NCBI GenBank assembly: GCA_021802225.1
Contig: JAKAAS010000151.1
Location: forward strand, 1 to 5,693
Reading direction: 5' to 3'
Length of the DNA stretch: 5,693 bases
Source: Bacillota bacterium
GTDB taxonomy: Bacteria; Bacillota_E; Sulfobacillia; Sulfobacillales; Sulfobacillaceae
This document shows positions 1 to 5,087 of the stretch, piece by piece (positions within the stretch are counted from its first letter, which is position 1; each line of letters opens with the position of its first letter). The notes under the pieces were generated by a model. The model was not told the DNA's origin. It was given only the letters and a program-made list of their open reading frames with translations, and made no database searches. Made by a program: the position numbers and the translations under genes.

Positions 1-93
1 AAACAAGGTAGGTTGCGGCAGCAAATCTGTGACCTGCTGACGAAGGAGGCGCAGTGCGGCGGATTCATCCAGCCGATCCAGGGGACTCAACAC
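1..93 (-). CDS. Possible 5' end of a gene cut by the window edge
   Basis: On the minus strand an open frame starts at GTG (93-91) or the adjacent TTG (90-88) and runs off the left edge. It reads LSPLDRLDESAALRLLRQQV followed by TDLLPQPTLF, an amphipathic, leucine- and charge-rich stretch that looks like real protein. I do not recognise a family. The same frame is open back to the stop of the lipoprotein gene (151-153), so it lies downstream on the same strand and could be co-transcribed. No clear ribosome binding site precedes the start, which keeps confidence low. The part between 94 and 150 does not look coding. Confidence 0.28.
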   Translation of the reverse strand, partial: MLSPLDRLDESAALRLLRQQVTDLLPQPTLF

Positions 94-150
94 AGGGTGT
101 GTGTAGCAACTGGGGGGACTAACTCTATGGAAATCGATAGGAGTGAGTTT

Positions 151-870
151 TTAGTGGGTCGTGAGACTAAAAGACGCCACCGTTTGAGCGGAAATGGTTG
201 CAATCACTCCGCCAGGTTTCCCACTTGCAGTCCCCTTCCACAGAATGGCTACGTGAGCATTGCCGATCGTCGGACGCTCGATCCAAGTGATAACCCAAAA
301 CGGATAGGCATTATCCCCCAGAACCAGCCTAGGGGCAACGCCTTGGTCTGGTACCTGATATTGCGACCAAAGTTTGTCCTGACCGGCCCCAAAATAGACC
401 ACCTGGCCGAGAGGACTTGGGGCAGCGATGGCATTCGTTGTAGCGAAGCCAAAATTCGGTACCGGAAGAATTACGCCATTCTTTTGTGCGGTGATGATTA
501 TTTCCACAACAGTGGGCTCCGCTTGGGCATTGGGCGGATTGATGGGCTGTCCGTTCACGATCAGTTGTCCTACCACATAGACGTGCTGAATCTTGACTGA
601 AATTCCTGAGTCCGACAATGAGGCCGTTGGGAGATTTCCCAAGCCGGGGACGAATGTCGTGAGCGACGATGTGGGGGAAGGTGCAGGATTTGGTGACGGC
701 GTTGTCGATGATGTCGCAGGGGATGCGGCAGTCGCTGGACTCACCGCCTGAAAATGATGACGATGACGGGGAGCACTGGCTATGGGATGTCCGCTAGTGC
801 CACAACCCGCGAGAACAATACCGCCCAAAAGAATGGCCGCGCCGAATACCCCTTGTTTTCGTTTGATCAT
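151..870 (-). CDS. Secreted lipoprotein of unknown function
   Basis: The 239-residue product begins with a lipoprotein signal peptide. It has a basic n-region (MIKRKQ), a hydrophobic core at about residues 8-19, and the lipobox LAGC with the lipidated cysteine at residue 23. It should therefore be cleaved by signal peptidase II and anchored to the outer face of the cytoplasmic membrane. Residues 24-75 are a low-complexity linker rich in Ser, Thr, Pro and Ala (with HRHHF near 36-40), typical of a stalk across the cell wall. Residues 76-239 form one globular, beta-rich-looking domain with no cysteines and no motif I recognise, so substrate and role are unknown. The ATG has a GGAGG site 9 bases upstream, which supports this start. 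The long plus-strand ORF over the same bases has no such signals and is a shadow. Confidence 0.85.
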   Translation of the reverse strand: MIKRKQGVFGAAILLGGIVLAGCGTSGHPIASAPRHRHHFQAVSPATAASPATSSTTPSPNPAPSPTSSLTTFVPGLGNLPTASLSDSGISVKIQHVYVVGQLIVNGQPINPPNAQAEPTVVEIIITAQKNGVILPVPNFGFATTNAIAAPSPLGQVVYFGAGQDKLWSQYQVPDQGVAPRLVLGDNAYPFWVITWIERPTIGNAHVAILWKGTASGKPGGVIATISAQTVASFSLTTH

Positions 871-879
871 GGGATGATG

Positions 880-884
880 CCTCC
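880..884 (-). promoter_or_regulatory. Ribosome binding site of the lipoprotein gene
   Basis: GGAGG on the minus strand lies 9 bases before the ATG at 870. It fixes the start so that the signal peptide is complete. I found no convincing -35/-10 pair further upstream. Confidence 0.75.
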
Positions 885-1161
885 GTGGGTTTGAAAAATT
901 TTGTGATGATCCTCATGCGCGACATTGCGCCGTGCGACTGTGGCGAATAAATTACGGCCATGGTCTATTCCGTGGTAGAATGACCAACAAATCTCTCCTC
1001 ACTGATAACGCGGCCGATTCCAGGCAAGTTACTGGGAATCACTGACATATGCCGCGGTTCTCTCCATAGACCTGCCTATGAAAGACACGTCTGCGGGGAT
1101 GAGGTATACTCTAACCGGACGTCAGGATTCTTGTCGCAATCGCGTCAGAGTAGGGTCTCCC
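885..1161. other. Non-coding stretch upstream of the lipoprotein gene
   Basis: No frame here reads like protein, and no tRNA, strong hairpin or repeat was found. It should hold the promoter of the lipoprotein gene, reading leftwards, but only weak candidate boxes are visible. A TAGAAT box at 976-981 faces the other way with a poor -35 and no gene behind it. Confidence 0.5.
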
Positions 1162-1182
1162 AACGTTTTCATTGACAGCCTC
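1162..1182 (-). repeat. Dispersed repeat, copy C
   Basis: Read on plus, this is AACGTTTTCATTGACAG followed by CCTC. It matches copy B (1444-1483) in the same orientation over AACGTTTTCAT-x-GACA, and is therefore inverted relative to copy A. It covers only the inner half of the repeat and lacks the TTTGACTAA part. Confidence 0.6.
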
Positions 1183-1204
1183 GCGGAAGGGTCATGGAAT
1201 GGGC

Positions 1205-1238
1205 AAATTTGACTAACCCCCCGGAGATGTCAATGAGA
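1205..1238 (+). repeat. Dispersed repeat, copy A (possible left end of a small IS remnant)
   Basis: The copy contains TTTGACTAA, then a C-rich spacer, then GAGATGTCAATGA. The minus strand of 1444-1483 carries the same blocks in the same order (TTTGACTAA, GCCC, GAGATGTC, ATGA), so copies A and B are imperfect inverted repeats about 205 bases apart. Several related copies in both orientations at a terminus are typical of transposase-binding ends. The IS21 family is the one it calls to mind, from memory only. No transposase gene lies between the copies. Confidence 0.6.
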
Positions 1239-1366
1239 TCCCTGGAACCCGGTCCCTGTTAAGCGGACAGCCCTTGTCTACTACTGACATGTCATCGCCA
1301 TGCCATTCCGTCTATGGCTCCCATCTTATCCGTGTACACTTTCCCCGAATAGGGCCAGGAACCAGG

Positions 1367-1394
1367 ATGGAGGCGTCGCATGGCGACCTTCCAT
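1367..1394. repeat. Stem-loop inside the repeat-bounded segment
   Basis: ATGGAGG (1367-1373) pairs with CTTCCAT (1388-1394), and GTCGC (1375-1379) with GCGAC (1383-1387), leaving one bulged C and a 3-base loop. An outer 7-bp pair also exists, CGTGTAC (1331-1337) with GTACACG (1396-1402). It sits midway between repeat copies A and B. Its role is unknown. Confidence 0.5.
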
Positions 1395-1443
1395 AGTACA
1401 CGATGTCTGGAACTGGCCGTTTTCTCACTCAGTGAGTCGTCGT

Positions 1444-1483
1444 AAACGTTTTCATGGACATCTCGGGCTTTTAGTCAAACTTA
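1444..1483 (-). repeat. Dispersed repeat, copy B (possible right end)
   Basis: Its reverse complement carries AAGTTTGACTAA, GCCC, GAGATGTCCATGA and AAACGTTT in order. It is inverted relative to copy A and direct relative to copy C. Together A and B bound a segment of about 280 bp with no protein-coding look, consistent with a non-autonomous or decayed insertion element. Confidence 0.6.
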
Positions 1484-1507
1484 GCTATCCTACTGATTTT
1501 ATGGTGG

Positions 1508-1728
1508 TTACAGACATAATAGCGGTGGCAGTTGCGGGGTCAAAACGAAAAATCGGGACTGGATTCTTGGCTGATGACGGCGTTGGGCAAGCAAAAGGGT
1601 GTCATATGTTTGAAACGTACCCCAGCCTTTTTCCTTAGAGTGCCACAGGTATCGACGGACTTTTCGACAATATTCCATGTATTCTTCACCGTAAATTTTC
1701 TTCAAAGATTCTTCTTCAAGACCTGACG
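1508..1728 (-). pseudogene. Truncated C-terminal end of an ICMT/phospholipid-methyltransferase-like protein
   Basis: The minus frame entering from 1728 reads LEEESLKKIYGEEYMEY then CRKVRRYL (about 1720-1646). This resembles the conserved C-terminal tail of isoprenylcysteine carboxyl methyltransferase (ICMT)-like integral-membrane methyltransferases, where an EE...L...GEEY..Y...V.R block ends the protein. The rest of such a protein (about 150 residues with several membrane helices) is absent. The frame breaks off exactly where the 45-bp palindrome begins. After RRYL the frame continues with unfamiliar sequence to a stop at 1508, so the original stop may be lost or the tail divergent. No start codon or ribosome binding site fits an intact gene. 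The family call rests on roughly 25 residues and is tentative. Confidence 0.4.
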
Positions 1729-1773
1729 GGTAACTACTCAGTGGGTGCCTGAGGCACCCACTGAGTAGTTACC
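1729..1773. repeat. 45-bp near-perfect palindrome
   Basis: A 22-base arm (1729-1750, starting GGTAACTACTCAG) is followed by a single G (1751) and its exact reverse complement (1752-1773). There are no mismatches, and pairing stops at both outer edges. It lies between the broken methyltransferase fragment and the structured RNA region. It has no U-tract on either side, so it is not a standard terminator. The arm could be the terminal inverted repeat of an insertion sequence whose interior has been lost, or a target or recombination site. No matching direct repeats flank it (ACCTGACG versus GCGGCACA). Confidence 0.95.
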
Positions 1774-1790
1774 GCGGCACACTGATTCAT

Positions 1791-2125
1791 GAGCCGTCAC
1801 CCTGAACCCCCCACGGCTAAAGCCGGGGGAGGTTCAGCCAACCAGTTCAGCCGCCAAGGTCGGGGTCGGCATCTGAACCCGATGCCAATGCCACGAGTAC
1901 AATATCCTCAGGAAAGCTGTTGGTCTGTCTCACCGCCCGAGCTTGAAAGCAAAAATAGCCGGGAGAAGCATTGTCTGCCGGCTAAGGACCTGAAAACCCT
2001 GAAAGAAGGGGATTCTTACGAGAAACCGACTTTGACGTCAGCTTTACTCGCAAGGGGTTTGCCAAAAGCGCCCTATCCGGTCGCCCGAAGGTCTCCGGGT
2101 ACTTGAGCTGCCCGTGGTACTTAGG
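1791..2125 (+). ncRNA. Stand-alone omega/HEARO-like guide RNA (IscB-type), no iscB gene
   Basis: The region is packed with stems. CTGAACC (1802-1808) pairs with GGTTCAG (1831-1837), with CCCC/GGGG and CGGC/GCCG inside and a TAAA loop. The GGCTAAAGCC type of hairpin is common at ends of IS200/IS605-family and IscB elements. CCAACCAG (1838-1845) pairs with CTGTTGG (1917-1923), closing a domain that contains GGCATC/GATGCC (1868-1873 with 1881-1886). TAGCCGG/CCGGCTA (1956-1962 with 1978-1984) and CCCT/AGGG (1997-2000 with 2007-2010) follow. The order and length resemble HEARO (HNH endonuclease-associated) RNAs, now known as omega RNAs that carry a guide at the 5' end and direct the RuvC-HNH nuclease IscB. 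Normally iscB follows within about 100 bases; here no RuvC or HNH sequence follows. Orphan omega RNAs acting in trans are known in other bacteria. Both boundaries are approximate. The open plus frame 1789-2106 is judged not to be a protein. Confidence 0.6.
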
Positions 2126-2243
2126 GTGGACTGTATTTCAAGAAAAAACCCGCAGCCGGGATATTATTTTGATTATCACGATCGGATTAATGGTCTGGTA
2201 TTGCACCCTGTGGGTATTGGGCGTCCATGCGGTCCAAAACTAA
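2103..2243 (+). CDS. Possible small membrane peptide
   Basis: A plus frame from TTG at 2103 to TAA at 2241 would encode 46 residues. A charged part (FQEKTRSRD) precedes one strongly hydrophobic segment, IILIITIGLMVWYCTLWVL, which could span the membrane once. It overlaps the 3' end of the RNA-like region, occupies the place where iscB would normally start, and stops one base before a GC-rich hairpin. There is no good ribosome binding site for the TTG. I do not recognise it. It may be a relic of a larger gene or chance. Confidence 0.2.
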   Translation: MSCPWYLGWTVFQEKTRSRDIILIITIGLMVWYCTLWVLGVHAVQN

Positions 2244-2244
2244 G

Positions 2245-2260
2245 GGAAGCCGGGGCTTCC
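2245..2260. repeat. GC-rich hairpin, possible right-end hairpin of the element
   Basis: GGAAGCC (2245-2251) is separated by GG from GGCTTCC (2254-2260), a perfect 7-bp stem. It stands directly after the TAA of the small ORF. IS200/IS605-type elements often have such a hairpin right after their last stop codon, so this may mark the end of the omega-RNA element. No T-run follows on plus. Confidence 0.5.
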
Positions 2261-2550
2261 GCGAACAATCTCTCTTAACCCATCTCGATCCCGACCGTGG
2301 ATCCCCTAACGCATCATGCTCATAGGTGTCTTCGTCCACTGGGTATCCGCAGAAAGAGAGGGGGACTGCTCGCCGGGTTTGAAAGACCTGGTAACCCCGA
2401 ACATCTACGGACACCCAGCAATTGGTCGGACACGTTTCCCAATAATGGTTCACACTCGGGAGATCGTACTAGAGGAGACAACTGTCCAAGTGCTGAATGG
2501 AACCGGCATAAATCCCGCTTCATGGCCCGCAACCGCCAGTGAGCAATCCT
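2261..2550. other. Non-coding or decayed stretch
   Basis: Several short overlapping frames exist on both strands but none has a ribosome binding site or convincing composition. One plus frame contains TTVQVLNGTGI (about 2477-2509), which resembles the opening of LytR C-terminal (LytR_C) domains, but sequence on either side does not continue the match. No RNA gene was seen. Confidence 0.4.
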
Positions 2551-2585
2551 ACACTGCGCCCAATCTCAGGCGATTGGCGGAGTGT
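2551..2585 (-). terminator. Stem-loop across the stop codon of the channel gene
   Basis: On minus, ACACT then CGCCAATC (2585-2572) pairs with GATTGGGCG then AGTGT (2565-2551), with one C/C mismatch and one bulged G, around a 6-base loop that contains the TGA stop. There is no U-tract after it, so it is not a canonical intrinsic terminator. It may protect the mRNA 3' end or help termination. Confidence 0.4.
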
Positions 2586-3507
2586 CCTCATCGACTTGGA
2601 CGAGAATGACCGTGTCTCCGGGCACGATAATGTCCTGGGCGCGGGGCGCCATGTGCAGGTGTTTGGCGTGCCAGAAGCCGATGAGCGTCACCTCTTCGCC
2701 ATAAATTTCCCTGATGTTTTGCACGGGCTGATTGGCCATATCGTCGTGAGCCTCCACCAAAATTTCGGTGACATGCACGCCTTCTTCATTAAGCAGAGCC
2801 ATCAGCAGGTCTTGGGCGGCGGGCTTGACCAGCATGCGCGCCAGGCGCCGTCCCGTCACAATGTCCGGCAGGATGATGCGCTCCACTCCCAAATTTTTCA
2901 GGTAGTGGGCGGATTCAGCGGTTTGTGCGCGAGCTACGACCTGCAAGCCAGGGTTGGCGTCACGGGCCGTCAGAAAGGCATAGAGATTTTGCGCATCATC
3001 AGGCAGGGCCAAGGCGATCCCTTTGGCCTCGGCCAGATTGGCGGTCTTCATGGCATCCATATCGAAGTTGGCAATGGTCATGGCTTTAAAGCCAATTTTG
3101 CGCACGCGCTCCACCCGGCTTTGCTCAAAGTCGACGATGACTAGGGGCTCCCCCATTCCCGCCAGCTCGCGCGCAATGCTTTCACCGATGCGGCCAGCGC
3201 CGACGATGACAAAATGATTGTGCATGCGGCTTACGTCGCGCATTATTCTCCGCTCCTTAAAATAGCCTAAATCTGTTTCCAAAAAATAAGAAACAAAGAT
3301 GGAGAGACTAAACAGCCAAATTCCGGTACCGAAGACGATGATCAGGGTGGTGAAGACAATCTGTTCGGGCCCTCTCGGAGTCAGCCGGGAATCACTGACG
3401 GTCGACATGATGGCGATGGTGAAGTAAATCGACAGCACCCAACTGGCATGGTAGACCCAGTGAAATCCCAGAACCCCTATAGTCAGGACCGCCGCAATGA
3501 GGGTCAT
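2566..3507 (-). CDS. Two-TM ion channel with RCK (TrkA-N/TrkA-C) domain and non-canonical filter
   Basis: This is an MthK-like architecture of 313 residues. TM1 is at about 2-19, the pore helix at about 22-35, a filter position at 36-41, TM2 at about 50-75, then a cytoplasmic Rossmann RCK domain from residue 98. That domain has the nucleotide loop GAGRIG (103-108) and the strand-end acid D126. A TrkA-C-type ligand domain follows from about 230 to the end. Such channels gate K+ flow in the cell membrane in response to ligands such as Ca2+ or nucleotides. Here the filter reads TVSDSR instead of TVGYGD, so K+ selectivity cannot be assumed. The ATG start places TM1 at the very N-terminus with no basic lead and has a poor ribosome binding site. 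The frame stays open upstream to about 3699, reading PLWRWRGAAHVSTRVKW just before the ATG, but has no ATG, GTG or TTG, so the true start may lie upstream of a small indel. It diverges from the MFS gene. Confidence 0.87.
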   Translation of the reverse strand: MTLIAAVLTIGVLGFHWVYHASWVLSIYFTIAIMSTVSDSRLTPRGPEQIVFTTLIIVFGTGIWLFSLSIFVSYFLETDLGYFKERRIMRDVSRMHNHFVIVGAGRIGESIARELAGMGEPLVIVDFEQSRVERVRKIGFKAMTIANFDMDAMKTANLAEAKGIALALPDDAQNLYAFLTARDANPGLQVVARAQTAESAHYLKNLGVERIILPDIVTGRRLARMLVKPAAQDLLMALLNEEGVHVTEILVEAHDDMANQPVQNIREIYGEEVTLIGFWHAKHLHMAPRAQDIIVPGDTVILVQVDEDTPPIA

Positions 3508-3615
3508 AGCCCATTTTACTCGTGTAGAAACGTGCGCGGCCCCCCTCCATCGCCATAGTGGAATCCATTCCCTATGGCCGATTCTGGCCTGTGAGCCCTT
3601 AGGCCTGTCTGCGTC

Positions 3616-3624
3616 ATCGTAGCA
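3616..3624 (-). promoter_or_regulatory. Possible extended -10 promoter of the channel gene
   Basis: TGCTACGAT on the minus strand fits TGnTAnnAT. The -35 region is poor. Transcription would start near 3609, about 100 bases before the annotated ATG, leaving room for a longer N-terminus. Confidence 0.22.
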
Positions 3625-3646
3625 CAGTCTTTGGTCCTGAACCAGA

Positions 3647-3674
3647 CGCCAGGGCTGGGCCCCAAGCCCTGGCG
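3647..3674. promoter_or_regulatory. Perfect 10-bp inverted repeat in the divergent intergenic region
   Basis: CGCCAGGGCT (3647-3656) and AGCCCTGGCG (3665-3674) are exact reverse complements around an 8-base GGGCCCCA centre. It lies between the channel and transporter genes, about 30 bases upstream of the transporter -10. It could be an operator for a dimeric regulator or an RNA hairpin. No U-tract follows on either strand, which argues against a terminator. Confidence 0.5.
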
Positions 3675-3702
3675 GGCAGCCGCCACCCGCACAGCCACCC
3701 TA

Positions 3703-3711
3703 TGGTATAGT
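3703..3711 (+). promoter_or_regulatory. Extended -10 promoter of the MFS gene
   Basis: TGGTATAGT matches the extended -10 form TGnTATAnT. No recognisable -35 lies 16-18 bases upstream. The predicted start near 3718 gives a leader of about 30 bases. Confidence 0.45.
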
Positions 3712-3735
3712 TAACCCGTGAAATTTTCAGGATGC

Positions 3736-3744
3736 AGGAGGGAG
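3736..3744 (+). promoter_or_regulatory. Ribosome binding site of the MFS gene
   Basis: AGGAGGGAG lies with its AGGAGG core 7 bases before the GTG at 3749. It selects this GTG over the earlier GTG at 3718, which is in another frame and lacks such a site. Confidence 0.8.
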
Positions 3745-3748
3745 ACGG

Positions 3749-4993
3749 GTGTCAAAAAATTTACCATGGCTTTACGCCAACCGGGCCCTGCGAAGCTTTG
3801 CGACCGCATTTTTGACCGTGGTGTTTCCTTTATATCTCGCTGTGTCGGGTTACTCAGCGGCGCGCATTGGCTTGGTCCTGACACTGTCCGGAGTGGTCAG
3901 CGTGGGACTTTTGGCTGGCGTGGGGATCTTCGCAGATAAAGTAGGGCGCAAGCGCGCCATTATCATTTTGAGTGTGCTCTCTTTGTTGGGCGGCTTGGCG
4001 ATGGCGGCGTCCACAGCGTTTTGGCTCATTGTGCTGTCGTCTGGGCTGGGTGGTGTAGGAAAAGGAGGGGGCGCTGGCAGCGGGGGATCCTGGGGTCCGC
4101 TGTTTCCGGCGGAACAGCCGCTTCTGGCTGAGGCCGCGTCTTCTGAAAACCGCACGAAGGTGTTTGGCCGAATTTCTTTTGTGGGAGTGATGGCGGGAGC
4201 TGTGGGGTCCTTGGTCGCAGTGGTGCCGGAGTGGCTTCACCGAAATGGCTGGACATGGAATGCCGGCTATCATCTTTTGTTCGCTTTCAGCGCCTTCATG
4301 TCTTTGCTGATGATTCTCGTCGCTATGCCTATCCGGGAAACAGCGGCGACCTTAACTGCGGAGCCGGGAGAGGCCCCGCCCATCAGCGTCAGGAGTCTCA
4401 CGGGACGTCTAGGCCTGACCAACGCCCTAAACGGACTGGGATTTGGATTTTTAGGACCTCTGCTCACCTATTGGTTTTACCGGCGCTACGGCGCCGGGCC
4501 TGCCGAGCTGGGCGTCCTCTACACCATTATCAATTTAGCCACAGCCCTCCCTTACCTGCTGGCTTCGCGGGTGGCGCGGTGGCTGGGTGCAGTAAAGGCC
4601 GTCACCTTCACCCGGATTCTGAGCATTGTCTCATTGCTGTTGATGGCGTTTATGCCGGTCTTTTGGGCCGCTGGGCTATTATATCTTCTCCGGATGGTGT
4701 TCAATTCCTTTGGCATGCCCGCTAGACAGTCCTTTGCGATGGGGGTCTCTGACCGCCGCTACCGCAGCCGTGTGGCGGCATTCAGCAATCTCCCGTCTCA
4801 ACTGACGGCGATGATTTCCCCCGTCATAGGCGGTGACGCCATGGAAACAATGCTGGACTTTCCGATTTATGGAGCCGCATTCTTCATGATGCTGAATGTG
4901 GCCGCATACTATTTGGCATTCAGGAATATTGCTCCTCCGGAAGAGAGGAATCGGCGAAAACCCTCTGGGCCATCCCATTCGCTGGCGCCCTGA
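3749..4993 (+). CDS. Major facilitator superfamily transporter
   Basis: The 414-residue integral membrane protein has a length and hydrophobicity typical of 12-helix MFS carriers, which use the proton or ion gradient to move small molecules. The MFS signature between helices 2 and 3 is present as G59-x3-D63-x2-G66-R67-K68 (GIFADKVGRKR). A glycine-rich run (residues 99-116, with K105 and W115) lies in the helix 4 area. The domain linker at about 194-215 is hydrophilic. In the second half, PARQS (324-328) and SPVIGG (357-362) resemble conserved blocks of a DHA1-like, drug-efflux-type group that carries MP-x-RQS. The C-terminus is basic and cytoplasmic. The substrate cannot be told from sequence; a drug or metabolite exporter is most likely. 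It starts with GTG behind a strong ribosome binding site, stands alone on its strand, and diverges from the channel gene. No terminator is visible in the 30 bases after its stop. Confidence 0.9.
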   Translation: MSKNLPWLYANRALRSFATAFLTVVFPLYLAVSGYSAARIGLVLTLSGVVSVGLLAGVGIFADKVGRKRAIIILSVLSLLGGLAMAASTAFWLIVLSSGLGGVGKGGGAGSGGSWGPLFPAEQPLLAEAASSENRTKVFGRISFVGVMAGAVGSLVAVVPEWLHRNGWTWNAGYHLLFAFSAFMSLLMILVAMPIRETAATLTAEPGEAPPISVRSLTGRLGLTNALNGLGFGFLGPLLTYWFYRRYGAGPAELGVLYTIINLATALPYLLASRVARWLGAVKAVTFTRILSIVSLLLMAFMPVFWAAGLLYLLRMVFNSFGMPARQSFAMGVSDRRYRSRVAAFSNLPSQLTAMISPVIGGDAMETMLDFPIYGAAFFMMLNVAAYYLAFRNIAPPEERNRRKPSGPSHSLAP

Positions 4994-5024
4994 CTCTATC
5001 GCTTGCAAGAGGCATAGGCCAAGG

Positions 5025-5053
5025 TTGGATCGCACGACGCGTTTGGCTATACT
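5025..5053 (+). promoter_or_regulatory. Sigma-A/70-type promoter of murI
   Basis: TTGGAT (5025-5030) and TATACT (5048-5053) are separated by exactly 17 bases, close to the TTGACA-17-TATAAT consensus. Transcription would start near 5060, about 28 bases before the murI start. This lets murI be expressed independently of the MFS gene. Confidence 0.7.
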
Positions 5054-5087
5054 GGGACCACCGTTTTTGCGGAATTTGAAGGGAGTG

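Noticed and set aside
43..75. Perfect AAGGAGG on plus followed by GTG at 54
   Set aside because: The frame behind it is only about 22 codons and unremarkable, and the same bases read as codons of the possible minus-strand gene.
13..600. Plus-strand open frame of 195 codons
   Set aside because: It is antisense to the lipoprotein gene, which has a signal peptide, lipobox and ribosome binding site. The plus frame has none of these and its residues look random.
1538..1564. GGGGTCAAAACGAAAAATCG as another IS21-like terminal repeat
   Set aside because: Only a vague resemblance; no second copy exists in the window.
1300..1638. Plus-strand open frame of 112 codons
   Set aside because: It crosses repeat B and the hairpin, has no ribosome binding site and no recognisable domain.
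1789..1792. ATGA as the integration site of a HEARO element
   Set aside because: ATGA/GTGA sites are linked to these elements, but I cannot be sure on which side, and a 4-base match is expected by chance.
1789..2106. Plus-strand open frame of 105 codons starting MSRHPEPP
   Set aside because: It overlaps the stem-rich RNA region and its residues simply decode the hairpins. No ribosome binding site was seen.
1791..2130. Reading the region as the minus-strand right end of a tnpB element
   Set aside because: The first hairpin would suit that orientation, but the minus strand shows no TnpB C-terminal zinc finger (paired CxxC) and no long ORF.
2539..3144. Plus-strand open frame of 201 codons
   Set aside because: It is antisense to the channel gene, whose RCK motifs are clear.
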